Shown here piece by piece: positions 24,674 through 33,677 of a stretch of 64,000 bases of DNA; position 1 is the first letter of the stretch, and every line of letters begins with the position of its first letter. This DNA is from Ignavibacteriota bacterium (GTDB lineage: Bacteria > Bacteroidota > Ignavibacteria > Tepidaquicellales > Tepidaquicellaceae), in assembly GCA_016218085.1 (NCBI GenBank), contig JACREY010000008.1, positions 248,001-312,000 on the forward strand, read 5' to 3'. The notes below the pieces were generated by a model that was given only the letters and a program-made list of their open reading frames with translations, was not told the DNA's origin and did not search any database. Both the position numbers and the translations under genes were made by a program.

Positions 24674-26047
24674 ATGATGCTCAAACAGAAATTTATTATG
24701 GACCACAATCCGTCCACCGGTGAAATTATTGAAAAAATAAAAATTTCATCTCCCGGAGAAGTAGCATCCTGCGTCAAACTGGCGAGAAAAGCATCCAAAT
24801 CCTGGTTTGCAGTACCGCTTAAAAACAGGATAGCCCTGTTAAGAAAAATCGAAAAAGATATTTTTAAAACTAAGGATTTAATTGCAAGGACAATTTCGGT
24901 TGAAATGGGCAAACCGTTAAAACATTCCATTGCGGAAGTTGAAACTGTCCTTAATACGATTGATGTGAATATTAAACTGTCCGAAGAAGCTTTTAACACA
25001 TCTATTCATAAAGATAAAAACCTGATTACGGAAGTGCAGAGGATTCCTATGGGAGTAATAGCTGTTATTACACCGTGGAATTATCCCGTTGATATACCGA
25101 TTTCATTTATTATACCCGCTCTTCTTGCCGGCAACTGCGTAGTATTCAAACCCTCAGAGTTCACTCCGCTTTCTGGAAAGCATATTTATGAAATATTCAA
25201 CAGGCATTTTCCAAAAGGTGTGGTTAATATTATTCAGGGTGCGGAAGAAGTAGGTGATATGATTCTTGCATCCGATATAGATATGATAGCTTTCGTTGGC
25301 TCAAGGGATACAGGCAAAAGGATATTTGCGGAGTGTGCAGGTCGCGTGATAAGAATGATTCTCGAACTCGGAGGAAAAGACCCTATGATTGTCCTGAAAG
25401 ATGCTGATTTGAAAAAGGCAGCTGAGTATGCGGTATTTGGTGCTCTTAAAAACTGTGGACAGATTTGTACCTCAGTAGAAAGGATTTATGTCGAGGATAA
25501 AGTTGCTCATCAGTTCGAAAAACTTGTTTATGACGAAATCAGGAAGGTTAAAATCGGCGATGCATTCGATAAAATTGATGTCGGACCATTGGCAAATGAA
25601 CAACAGAGGGGGATTGTTCTGCGGCAGATAGAAGAAGCAAGAAGAAAAGGCGCAAGAATACTTCACGGCGGGAATAAAGTCGAAGGCAGGGGATATTTCA
25701 TCGAACCTGCTCTGATAGTGGATGTTTCCGAAAAACACGACCTGATGACAGAAGAAACTTTCGGGCCGATTGTCGCCATTCAGCGCGTAAGGAATGCCGA
25801 AGATGCAATAGAAAAAGCAAACAGAACAAGATTCGGTCTGGGTGCTACTATCTGGACAAAAAATCTGAAAAAGGCAAAAGAAATTGCTGCAGAACTCGAA
25901 GCCGGCATGATTGGAATCAATAAAGGCGTAAGCGGAGTGAAAGGAACCCCGTGGGTTGGAATCAAGGAAAGCGGGTTCGGCTACCATGGCTCAATTGACG
26001 GCCTGAAACAATTTACACACCCGAAAAAAGTTTCTTATAAGAATTAA
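24674..26047 (+). CDS. NAD(P)-dependent aldehyde dehydrogenase
   Basis: A 457-residue aldehyde dehydrogenase. It shows I-T-P-W-N-Y-P in the cofactor-binding region, the general base in L-E-L-G-G-K-D-P, and the catalytic Cys in C-G-Q-I-C-T-S. The protein lacks a signal peptide and has the length of succinate-semialdehyde-type or broad-specificity ALDHs. The true start may be the second Met or the M of I-M-D-H-N-P, so a few N-terminal residues are uncertain. A strong terminator follows at 26051. The substrate is not determined. Confidence 0.92.
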   Translation: MMLKQKFIMDHNPSTGEIIEKIKISSPGEVASCVKLARKASKSWFAVPLKNRIALLRKIEKDIFKTKDLIARTISVEMGKPLKHSIAEVETVLNTIDVNIKLSEEAFNTSIHKDKNLITEVQRIPMGVIAVITPWNYPVDIPISFIIPALLAGNCVVFKPSEFTPLSGKHIYEIFNRHFPKGVVNIIQGAEEVGDMILASDIDMIAFVGSRDTGKRIFAECAGRVIRMILELGGKDPMIVLKDADLKKAAEYAVFGALKNCGQICTSVERIYVEDKVAHQFEKLVYDEIRKVKIGDAFDKIDVGPLANEQQRGIVLRQIEEARRKGARILHGGNKVEGRGYFIEPALIVDVSEKHDLMTEETFGPIVAIQRVRNAEDAIEKANRTRFGLGATIWTKNLKKAKEIAAELEAGMIGINKGVSGVKGTPWVGIKESGFGYHGSIDGLKQFTHPKKVSYKN

Positions 26048-26050
26048 AAA

Positions 26051-26086
26051 AAAGCGGTTCCTGTCCCAAACAGGAACCGCTTTGTA
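26051..26086. terminator. Terminator between convergent genes
   Basis: AAAGCGGTTCCTG (26051-26063) and CAGGAACCGCTTT (26071-26083) form a perfect 13-bp stem. It serves the aldehyde dehydrogenase gene and, on the other strand, the TonB receptor gene. Confidence 0.92.
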
Positions 26087-26087
26087 T

Positions 26088-28385
26088 TCAAAATTCAAAC
26101 GGCACTGATATCTTTAAATTAAAACTCCTTCCCGGATTCATTGCAAATGATTTATACCTGCTAAGATGGTCAACATATTTCGTATCAAGAAGGTTATCAA
26201 CTGAAAAATCAATTGACATCACGTACTTCGACATTGTTAAATCAAAACCTGTTCCTATATTCACCAAAGTATATGCATCGGTTTTTGTTTCAAGGAGGTC
26301 TGTCTTGTCCTGAGCCGCAACAAATTTGGCCTTTATTGAAAAATATGGATTGTAAAGCTTCCACAAATTACTTTTTTGCAGCTTAATCTCCAAAATGTTT
26401 TTAGCGGGCGGTGTAAAAGGCAGAGTGCTTCCCGTGGCATCATTCTTCGTAGCCAAATAATCTCCGCTCCAGCTTAACAGAAGAAATTCAAGTGGTTGGA
26501 ACTGGAAACTGTATTCGATGCCGCGAAATGTGCTTTTTGACTGCCTGATTTCAAAAACCGGAAGCATACTGGATGAATCTACCGTATTAGTCGGAGCGGG
26601 ATATAAAAAATCATTTACAAAATTATTGAACAATGATATTTCCCCGTTGAATCCCTTATAGCGGATTCTTATACCAAGGTCAAAATTTAATGATGACTCA
26701 GGTGCCGGCTCACTGGAAGGATTTAATGTCAGAATACCTCTCTCAACTCTGCTTGTTCCTTCGTGCTCGCCGTCAACAAAAAGTTCATATTCAGACGGCG
26801 CGCGCCAGCCTCTTCCTATGTTCGTAAATATATCGAGGTTTTTGTTCGGCCTGAAGACACCGCCTATCGAACCTGAAAAAGCATTGAATTTTATGCTTTG
26901 CGGATTTAATGTCTTCGTCGAATCAAAAATGGTCTCCCTAATCTCAAGAGTTTTTGTGTCAAATCTTCCTCCTGCAGAAAAACTCCATTTTTCCGAATTG
27001 TATTTTTCAAGTGTGTAAATTCCGAAAGATGTAGAACTGAAATTCGGAATCAGTTTGTTAATTCCGATACTTTCATTTTTTCCTTTTGTTAATGATACAC
27101 CTATAGTACCGCATATGCTTTTTGTTAAATCCTGATGAAGCCTTATGTCACCCTGAAATGTGTTAAGCTTCCAGTTAAGAAATGCAAGATTGTTTTCTTT
27201 GTCTTCAGTAGATTCGAATTCTTTCCTGGTGTGGTCCTGAAATGAAAAAACAGATTCAAGCTGTGTGTGAGATGATAAATTGAAATTTCCGCTAAGCTCA
27301 AACTGACTCGTATTGAGCTTCTGATTTCCTGTGGCAACTGGGTCTGCATCGTGCATTCTCAACTCGCGGTTAAAATTTTCAAAACCGGCGTTGATAATTC
27401 CGAAATCACCGCTGAGACCAAATGACATTCCAGTCTGGAATTCTTTATTTCCGCTGTTGGAAAGCCTTCCCCCTGTAATTGTATCTTTTATTCCCGGATG
27501 AAGAGTATTTATCAGCAGAGTGCCATCAGGTGTTTTTACATCTCCGGAATTCCTGTATCCCATATGCCCCTTGAAACTAAAATTCTTTAATCCAAGCCCC
27601 AGCATCAGGTTTCCTGTTGTCTGATTATTGACTGAAAAACCGCCGAGATCAAGTTGACCATAATATACTGGTTTCTGTCTTGTAGAAAATATCAATGGTT
27701 TTGTCAAAATATTGACAACTCCGCCGATTCCGTCTGCCCCGTAAAGCAGGCTTGCTGGACCCCTCAGAATTTCAATTCTGTCAAGGTCGTACAGACTTAT
27801 TTCAGGGGAGTGTTCGTCGCCCCATTGCTGTGTTTCCTGCTTTACTCCGTCGTGAATGATTAAAACGCTTAGTGAAGAAAGACCCCTGATTACAGGTTTA
27901 CCGATTCCAATTCCTGTTGTTATTGCATTAACGCCGGGAATACCGGAAATTGTAGAACTTAATACCTGCTCCTTTGATTTGAATAAATTTTTCTCGTTTA
28001 TCACTGCTATGGAAAATGTGCTCTCGGAAACATCCTGTGCTTCAAATGAACTCGTAACCTCGATTGTTGCTGTTTCTATAAGGCTTTTTTCAAGTTCGGC
28101 ATCGAATATCTCTTCGGGATTTTTAATATTAACCGATAATGTCTTGCTTATAAATCCGGTTTTGGAAAATGTTATATGATAACTCCCTGCCGGAATATTA
28201 ATAAAATTATAAATCCCGCTTTCGTTGTTTGTAGTATAAATGCCAAGTTCGTCCAGCGTAACTTTTACATACGGAATGGGTTTTTTCTCCGCATCCGAAA
28301 CCGTTCCGCTTATATTGGAAGAAATTCCTTCCGCATAAATGGTATTGCATATTAATGCAATAATTACAAAAAGTAATTTTTTCAT
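26088..28385 (-). CDS. TonB-dependent outer-membrane receptor
   Basis: A 765-residue receptor: a signal peptide (about residues 1-20), a CarboxypepD-reg-like beta-sandwich (about 22-110, S-G-T-V-S-D-A-E-K-K-P-I-P-Y-V-K), a plug with the typical L-R-G-P-A-S-L-L-Y-G-A-D-G-I-G-G-V-V-N-I sequence near 205-225, and a 22-strand-type barrel ending in a terminal Phe. It imports a scarce ligand powered by TonB. The small protein encoded immediately upstream is His- and Cys-rich, which hints at a metal (copper or zinc) rather than a siderophore or glycan. No SusD partner is present. Confidence 0.92.
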   Translation of the reverse strand: MKKLLFVIIALICNTIYAEGISSNISGTVSDAEKKPIPYVKVTLDELGIYTTNNESGIYNFINIPAGSYHITFSKTGFISKTLSVNIKNPEEIFDAELEKSLIETATIEVTSSFEAQDVSESTFSIAVINEKNLFKSKEQVLSSTISGIPGVNAITTGIGIGKPVIRGLSSLSVLIIHDGVKQETQQWGDEHSPEISLYDLDRIEILRGPASLLYGADGIGGVVNILTKPLIFSTRQKPVYYGQLDLGGFSVNNQTTGNLMLGLGLKNFSFKGHMGYRNSGDVKTPDGTLLINTLHPGIKDTITGGRLSNSGNKEFQTGMSFGLSGDFGIINAGFENFNRELRMHDADPVATGNQKLNTSQFELSGNFNLSSHTQLESVFSFQDHTRKEFESTEDKENNLAFLNWKLNTFQGDIRLHQDLTKSICGTIGVSLTKGKNESIGINKLIPNFSSTSFGIYTLEKYNSEKWSFSAGGRFDTKTLEIRETIFDSTKTLNPQSIKFNAFSGSIGGVFRPNKNLDIFTNIGRGWRAPSEYELFVDGEHEGTSRVERGILTLNPSSEPAPESSLNFDLGIRIRYKGFNGEISLFNNFVNDFLYPAPTNTVDSSSMLPVFEIRQSKSTFRGIEYSFQFQPLEFLLLSWSGDYLATKNDATGSTLPFTPPAKNILEIKLQKSNLWKLYNPYFSIKAKFVAAQDKTDLLETKTDAYTLVNIGTGFDLTMSKYVMSIDFSVDNLLDTKYVDHLSRYKSFAMNPGRSFNLKISVPFEF

Positions 28386-28429
28386 TTGAAAAATTATTTA
28401 TGAAAACTGTTGTTTGAAAAATTTTGTGA

Positions 28430-28711
28430 TTATTGCAAAACAGGGGGAGCGCGGTCGGAAATTGAACAGAAAAATGAGTCTGATGGTATTAATTCAAATA
28501 TATTTGAATAATATATTTCAGTATCAGGTTTGGCAGAAATTATTTCTGCTGATAAAATTTCATCGGAAATCAGAGATGGGGAAATAAGGCATGCATAACA
28601 CTGGCTGCCGGAATCACCTTCGTGATGGTGTGTAAAGTCGTGCGCATCCAGCGTAAAAACTGTTGCTAGAAGAATTACTAAAACTAATATATTATTTCCT
28701 GCCTTCGGCAC
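28430..28711 (-). CDS. Small secreted His/Cys-rich protein, putative metal binding
   Basis: A 93-residue protein with a hydrophobic N-terminal signal and a mature region opening H-D-F-T-H-H-H-E-G-D, followed by C-Y-A-C. The C-terminus R-A-P-P resembles short exported proteins such as DUF2946 members found beside metal-related TonB receptors. It lies 45 nt upstream of a TonB receptor gene and overlaps the 3' end of the CCA-enzyme gene by 20 bp, so it is probably translated by coupling. Metal binding is inferred from the His/Cys cluster and the neighbour; no enzymatic role is suggested. Confidence 0.65.
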   Translation of the reverse strand: MPKAGNNILVLVILLATVFTLDAHDFTHHHEGDSGSQCYACLISPSLISDEILSAEIISAKPDTEIYYSNIFELIPSDSFFCSISDRAPPVLQ

Positions 28712-30101
28712 CTTTAAGTATTCCGTCTTTTATTTTAAATAAATATTTTTTTGCTTCATCGTAGTCATTCGGAATAATTCCGTCCAGAATGGCTTCTTCT
28801 ATTGCCTTCTTTATCGTGCCAACAGTTTTGCTCGGATTTAAGTTGCAGATTTCCATTATTTCTTCTCCTCTGACAGGGGACTGGAAGTTTCTCAGCTTGT
28901 CTTTCTCCTGTACTTCTATTATCTTTTTCTCAACCCTGTCATAGTTATTCATGAACTTCTTCATCTTATCCGGATTCTTTGATGTAATATCTGCACGGCA
29001 TAATAGAAGCAAATCCTCCAGGTCCTCTCCTGCATCGGCAGCAAGCCTTCTTATTGCAGAATCAGTAACATCATCGCTTGCAAGCGGAATTGGCCTTAAA
29101 TGAAGTCGCACAAGCTTCTGAACATATTCCAGGCGGGTGAAAGGCAGTTTCATCCGTTCGAAAATCTTTTTCATCATTCTGGCGCCGAGCTCCTCATGTC
29201 CGTGAAATGTCCATCCTGTACCTTCGGCAAACCTTTTAGTCTTTGGCTTTGCAATATCGTGGACAAGAGCGGCAAACCTCAGCCATACATTGCCAGTCTT
29301 CCTTGCTGTATTGTCCACTACTTCGAGCGTGTGGTAGAAAACATCCTTGTGATGATAGTCTTTTCTCTGCTCCACACCTGCAAGATTTGAAACTTCGGGA
29401 AAAACTATGTCCATCAATCCCGTCAGAAAAAGCAGGTTAAGTCCCGTTGAAGGAACCCTGGATTCAAGTATCTGGAGAAATTCATTTGAAATTCTTTCCT
29501 GCGAAACAATTTTATCTTTTAATCTGTCTCTGTATTTTGCTAGCGCTTTAAACGTATTTTCTTCTATGGAAAAATTAAATTTCGATGCAAAACGGACTGC
29601 TCTCAGCATTCTTAACGGGTCGTCGTCAAATGTTTTTTCAGGATCAAGAGGGGTTCTGATTATTCCGCTTTTCAGGTCATCCAGTCCACTAAATAAATCA
29701 ATAATCTCGCTCTTACCTGTAAGAGAAACTGCAAGGGCATTGATTGTGAAATCCCTTCGGGATAAATCATCTGTAAGATTTGAAAGCTCCACATTCGGCT
29801 TGCGTGAATCACGTCTGTAACTTTCTTTTCTTGCAGAAGCAAATTCGATTTTAAGATTACTAATATTGAGAAGTGCAGTTCCGAAATTCTTGTAAACTGC
29901 GGATAATTCTTTTTTAAAATGCTTTGCTGTTTCTTCTGCGAAGGAAATTGCATCGCCTATAACCATTATATCTATATCTGTGCATTCAATTCCGAGAACT
30001 GTATCACGGACGTATCCTCCTACCAGGTATGCATCAGTATTCAGCTCTGCTGCAATCTCTGAAATCGATTTAATTTCCTTATGTTTTATTTTTATCTTCA
30101 A
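28692..30101 (-). CDS. cca: CCA-adding enzyme / tRNA nucleotidyltransferase with HD domain
   Basis: A 469-residue class II nucleotidyltransferase. The head domain has G-G-Y-V-R-D and D-I-D-I-M-V (residues 28-50, DxD metal site), then R-R-D-F-T-I-N-A-L-A and D-P-L-R-M-L-R-A-V-R-F, followed by an HD-type domain with V-H-D-I-A-K-P-K. It adds CCA to tRNA 3' ends. The tRNA-Thr remnant at 3360 does not encode a clear CCA, in line with post-transcriptional addition. A poly(A) polymerase or A-adding-only role cannot be excluded. The C-terminus overlaps the next gene. Confidence 0.9.
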   Translation of the reverse strand: MKIKIKHKEIKSISEIAAELNTDAYLVGGYVRDTVLGIECTDIDIMVIGDAISFAEETAKHFKKELSAVYKNFGTALLNISNLKIEFASARKESYRRDSRKPNVELSNLTDDLSRRDFTINALAVSLTGKSEIIDLFSGLDDLKSGIIRTPLDPEKTFDDDPLRMLRAVRFASKFNFSIEENTFKALAKYRDRLKDKIVSQERISNEFLQILESRVPSTGLNLLFLTGLMDIVFPEVSNLAGVEQRKDYHHKDVFYHTLEVVDNTARKTGNVWLRFAALVHDIAKPKTKRFAEGTGWTFHGHEELGARMMKKIFERMKLPFTRLEYVQKLVRLHLRPIPLASDDVTDSAIRRLAADAGEDLEDLLLLCRADITSKNPDKMKKFMNNYDRVEKKIIEVQEKDKLRNFQSPVRGEEIMEICNLNPSKTVGTIKKAIEEAILDGIIPNDYDEAKKYLFKIKDGILKGAEGRK

Positions 30102-30107
30102 ATCTTT

Positions 30108-31100
30108 TTAAACTACTCTGTTTTCCTCAATATTCTTTAAAATCTCAGTTGCTACCTCGAGCGCCTGAATCCCGTCCTCAAGCGTCACTACGGGCTGTGT
30201 CTTATTTATTATGCAGTCGAAGAATGCATTTTCCTCGTATTTCATCGCATTGATTTTTATCTGTTTCGGCTTGTCGTAAATTATGTTGAGCTTCTTTCCG
30301 TCCTTTTCTATCTTTTCTATTACTTTACCTGATTTTCCTGATTCTTCAAGACTGAATACTTCAGATGAATTTTCGGAAAAATCTATCGAAATATATGCAT
30401 TGTTCTGGAATATCCTCATCTTCCGCATTTTCTTCTGGGATATTCTGGATGCAGTAATATTTGCAACACATCCGTTCTCAAACTGCAGCCTGGCGTTTGC
30501 AATATCGAATTTATCAGTTATAATTGCAACACCGTTTGCATCAATTTTTTTTACTCTGGAATTCACAAGACTGAGAATAATATCAATATCGTGAATCATT
30601 AAATCCTGAATGACGGATACATCAGTTCCTCTTGGATTATACTGCGAAAGCCTGTGAGATTCAATAAACAACGGGGCAATCCTGTATCTCTCCACTGCAA
30701 GCAGTGCAGGATTGAATCTTTCTATATGACCTACCTGAACTACCGTTGATTTGTGCAGGTCATGCTCTGCACGAAGCAGATATGCGTCTTCCGGCTTGTC
30801 CGTAACAGGTTTCTCAATAAAAGTATGAATGTTATTTGTAATTGTCCTGAGCGCAATATCAAAATGTGTTGAAGTAGGGGAAACAATAATTACTGCATTT
30901 ACCGATTTTAAAAAATTGTCGAAATCTATAAAAGGTTTGGTTCTGAACTCTCTTGCGGTGTTTTCGCATTTAAAAAAGTCTATATCATATACTCCTGCCA
31001 GTTCAAGGTCCTTTCTTTCCTTTTCAAGCTCCTTGATATTTCTTATATGCATTTTACCGAGATGCCCGCAGCCTATAACACCTGCTTTGATTTTTTCCAT
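30108..31100 (-). CDS. Gfo/Idh/MocA family oxidoreductase
   Basis: A 330-residue NAD(P)-dependent oxidoreductase. The Rossmann fingerprint is G-V-I-G-C-G-H-L-G (residues 8-16), and the E-K-P motif of the family (H-T-F-I-E-K-P-V) lies near residue 97. The C-terminal half is the alpha/beta dimerisation and substrate domain. Members act on sugars, sugar nucleotides, inositol or biliverdin, so the substrate is open. It lies 6 nt before the CCA-enzyme gene and 15 nt after the CDF transporter gene, in an operon of unrelated functions. Confidence 0.9.
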   Translation of the reverse strand: MEKIKAGVIGCGHLGKMHIRNIKELEKERKDLELAGVYDIDFFKCENTAREFRTKPFIDFDNFLKSVNAVIIVSPTSTHFDIALRTITNNIHTFIEKPVTDKPEDAYLLRAEHDLHKSTVVQVGHIERFNPALLAVERYRIAPLFIESHRLSQYNPRGTDVSVIQDLMIHDIDIILSLVNSRVKKIDANGVAIITDKFDIANARLQFENGCVANITASRISQKKMRKMRIFQNNAYISIDFSENSSEVFSLEESGKSGKVIEKIEKDGKKLNIIYDKPKQIKINAMKYEENAFFDCIINKTQPVVTLEDGIQALEVATEILKNIEENRVV

Positions 31101-31115
31101 AATTTTTAATTATTT

Positions 31116-32510
31116 TTATGAGTTTGGCGGCTCAGCGTGAATTATTACATTAGCGAGATTCGGATATAATGATTTTATCTGAATGTATATCTTGCTTTCC
31201 ATTATGGTCACCTTATCGTGGACCTCCTCAAATGTCATTCCGCTTTTAAATTCACAGCTTAATGAAACCCTTAGCTTGCCGTTTGAACTTACAACCTTTA
31301 TATCATAATACCTCTTCAGGTATTCCTTCTGATTCAGTATGTTTTCGATATGCCTTATCAAATCTCTCGATTTTCCGGTCACATCTGTTGTCTCGAAAAG
31401 CAATTCGCTTGGTTCGTCTAAATGAATGTTTACTTTTGTTATTATTGGAATTTCTTTCCTGATTTTTTCCTCCAGCATTACCATCTTTCTGTGTGCAAGG
31501 TCAAGGTCGTTTGTATCTTCAATTTCTACATGAAGTTCGGAATATATATCGGAATCTATCTTATGCGAAAAAATATCATGGCACTTGAATCCTTCATTGT
31601 TGACAATCAACCTGATTTTATCGTTTATGGTCTCGTTTTCGGTTTCGGTCGGCTCTGAATGTATAACTATATCTGCATCGGGGGCAAGCTCCTTTATCCT
31701 GCGCTCAACCGAATCCATTATTTCGTGTGTTGCTGAAAACATCTTTGTTCGTGCAATAAGTACAACCATGTCTATAAAAATCCTGGAACCTGAACTTCTT
31801 AGCCTGAAGTTTTTTATACCTTCTACTCCGTCCATTGCTTTTATTTCTTTGCAGATATTTTCTCTCAATCCGGGTGGAACCCTGTCCATTAGCGCATCAA
31901 ATGCCCTTTTGGTCAGCCTGAATGTTGCGGCAATAATCAACACCGATACAATTATTGCACTTAATGGATCTGCAAGCGGTGTCAGGTTGAAATATGTAAA
32001 AATCATTCCTATTAATACCACTACGGAACTCCATACATCCGATGAGAAATGCAGTGAATCTGCTTCAAGTGCCTGTGATTTGGTTTCCTTTGCAACTTTC
32101 ATTAGTGCCCTTGATCTTGAAATATCAATAAAAATACATAATAATATTACCGAAAATGTGAATATGCTTATATGTACAGGAACGTGATTGATTATCCTTT
32201 CTATAGATTCGTAGATTAGATAAGCGCACAATCCTATTAATATGATAACCTGAAATAAAGCAGAAAAACTTTCAATTTTCTCGTGACCGTAATTGTGCAT
32301 TTCATCAGGAGGCTTGGATGAATACTTAACGGAAATTATTGTCGCTATGGTCGCAATAAGGTCTGTCGATGAATGGAAAAGCTCAGATAAAACGCCTAAA
32401 CTGCCGCTGAGATATGCAGCTAAAAATTTTATCAAAACTATGAATATTGCCGCATACATCGAGCTTTTTGCAATATTAAGTTTTTTCTTATTTCTTAGTG
32501 ACTCTTCCAT
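31116..32510 (-). CDS. Cation diffusion facilitator with three tandem C-terminal domains
   Basis: A 464-residue CDF-family metal efflux protein. Residues 1-210 hold six membrane helices with the metal-site motif H-S-S-T-D in helix 2 and H-F-S-S-D in helix 5 (HxxxD twice, typical of Zn/Fe/Mn CDFs). The cytoplasmic part is much longer than usual: three successive ferredoxin-like segments (about residues 213-290, 297-375, 383-462), each ending in the motif V-x-I-H-x-E-P or I-H-L-D-E-P. Normal CDFs have one such dimerisation domain. The extra domains may be metal sensors or dimer stabilisers. The protein probably exports zinc, iron or manganese by proton exchange. Confidence 0.87.
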   Translation of the reverse strand: MEESLRNKKKLNIAKSSMYAAIFIVLIKFLAAYLSGSLGVLSELFHSSTDLIATIATIISVKYSSKPPDEMHNYGHEKIESFSALFQVIILIGLCAYLIYESIERIINHVPVHISIFTFSVILLCIFIDISRSRALMKVAKETKSQALEADSLHFSSDVWSSVVVLIGMIFTYFNLTPLADPLSAIIVSVLIIAATFRLTKRAFDALMDRVPPGLRENICKEIKAMDGVEGIKNFRLRSSGSRIFIDMVVLIARTKMFSATHEIMDSVERRIKELAPDADIVIHSEPTETENETINDKIRLIVNNEGFKCHDIFSHKIDSDIYSELHVEIEDTNDLDLAHRKMVMLEEKIRKEIPIITKVNIHLDEPSELLFETTDVTGKSRDLIRHIENILNQKEYLKRYYDIKVVSSNGKLRVSLSCEFKSGMTFEEVHDKVTIMESKIYIQIKSLYPNLANVIIHAEPPNS

Positions 32511-32512
32511 TC

Positions 32513-33421
32513 TTATTCTATTGAACTTAATTCCGCTGATTTATTAATCTTTATATCGTTGTATCTCTGTGCCCAGAATACACCGAATAAAGTAATGACC
32601 GTTCCTATTATGAAAAAATAACTTAATTTTTCATTTAATAAAATCCATGAAAAAACTATCGTAATCAATGGTGAAGAATTCATGGACGTTGTGAGTGAAC
32701 TTACCGAAATATATTTTGATGACCAGGTGAAAACAAAGTAACTGCCGAATGCAACAAGGAATGTAAGATGTATAAAAGATAAAATTCCGTACGTACTGAG
32801 CTTGTCCAGGGTAAAATTCGGCAAATCATAAATCAAAATCGGGATATATAAAATTGAACCTATCGTGAAGGCAATTGTTGAGGTTTTTACTGCGCCGTAT
32901 TTTGCTACCATATCCTTGCTTAGGGTAAGGTAAAATGCCCACGTAGTAACAGCTAATATCAGCAAAATATCACCTTCCATCGATGTACTTTTCTCAGATT
33001 CGATGAAATTTTCATAGAATATTATAACTATCCCTATTATGGATAGCAAAATGGAAAACAATTTCCCGTGCGAGTATTTTTCATGTTTGATTTTTATTGA
33101 AATCAAATACGCAAAAAGGGGAGTCAGCGAATACATTATGCCGGAATGAGCTGCAGTAGATAAACTTATGCCTTTCAGGAAAAAAAACTGGTTAAAAGGC
33201 AAAACCAGCAATCCAAGTATTATAAATCTTGTAATATCCTTTTTGTCTATCTTGATTGTGTGTCTCTGAATCAGGAAAATAATTATCAGGAGCAAATTAG
33301 CTGTGCCAAACCTGAAGAATGCAAGTGAAAGAGGGGATATTTCATTGACAACAAACCTGGCAGCAATTGGTGTGAATGATGTCGCAAATAATAAATATGC
33401 CAGTATTGCTGCTTTTTTCAA
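32513..33421 (-). CDS. EamA/DMT family transporter
   Basis: A 302-residue protein with ten predicted membrane helices in two five-helix halves, each with the loose EamA pattern (P-L-S-L-A-F-F-R-F in the first half; the second half beginning around I-L-L-I-L-A-V-T-T-W-A-F-Y). Drug/metabolite transporters of this type export amino acids, nucleosides or other small metabolites. The substrate is unknown. The stop is 2 nt from the CDF start, so both are read from the promoter upstream of this gene, which is preceded by a hairpin at 33458. Confidence 0.88.
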   Translation of the reverse strand: MKKAAILAYLLFATSFTPIAARFVVNEISPLSLAFFRFGTANLLLIIIFLIQRHTIKIDKKDITRFIILGLLVLPFNQFFFLKGISLSTAAHSGIMYSLTPLFAYLISIKIKHEKYSHGKLFSILLSIIGIVIIFYENFIESEKSTSMEGDILLILAVTTWAFYLTLSKDMVAKYGAVKTSTIAFTIGSILYIPILIYDLPNFTLDKLSTYGILSFIHLTFLVAFGSYFVFTWSSKYISVSSLTTSMNSSPLITIVFSWILLNEKLSYFFIIGTVITLFGVFWAQRYNDIKINKSAELSSIE

Positions 33422-33457
33422 TGGAAAACTTATGTTTTATTTAGAATAATAAAAAAT

Positions 33458-33500
33458 AATCGAAGGTCCCGGATAATACCGGGATTCTTCGATTAAAATT
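33458..33500 (-). terminator. Hairpin between the small basic ORF and the EamA gene
   Basis: Arms AATCGAAG (33458-33465) and CTTCGATT (33487-33494) enclose an inner CCCGG/CCGGG pair. On the minus strand the stem is followed by an AT-rich run, so it likely terminates the aldolase/small-ORF transcript before the EamA transporter gene. Confidence 0.7.
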
Positions 33501-33516
33501 CAAGAACAAAATAATA

Positions 33517-33615
33517 TTACGATTTCTTTAAAGCTTTAGATGCCTTTATCTTTGTTTTGGCTTTTGCTTTTTTCTTTCTGTGTTTTGATAACGCTACCTT
33601 TTTGGGCTTGTTCAT
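33517..33615 (-). CDS. 32-residue highly basic protein
   Basis: An ATG at 33615 opens a 32-codon ORF whose product is almost half Lys/Arg (N-terminus M-N-K-P-K-K-V-A-L-S-K-H-R-K-K-K), with Ala and Ser filling the rest. It has no signal or membrane segment. The composition resembles small ribosome-associated or nucleic-acid-binding proteins such as bTHX, but I recognise no family. It lies between two minus-strand genes and ends just before a hairpin. It is too short for standard gene calling. Confidence 0.55.
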   Translation of the reverse strand: MNKPKKVALSKHRKKKAKAKTKIKASKALKKS

Positions 33616-33677
33616 ATTATTTATTTTAATTAATTATATTTAACTTATATGTAATTATAACAATTATAGCGATTTTC

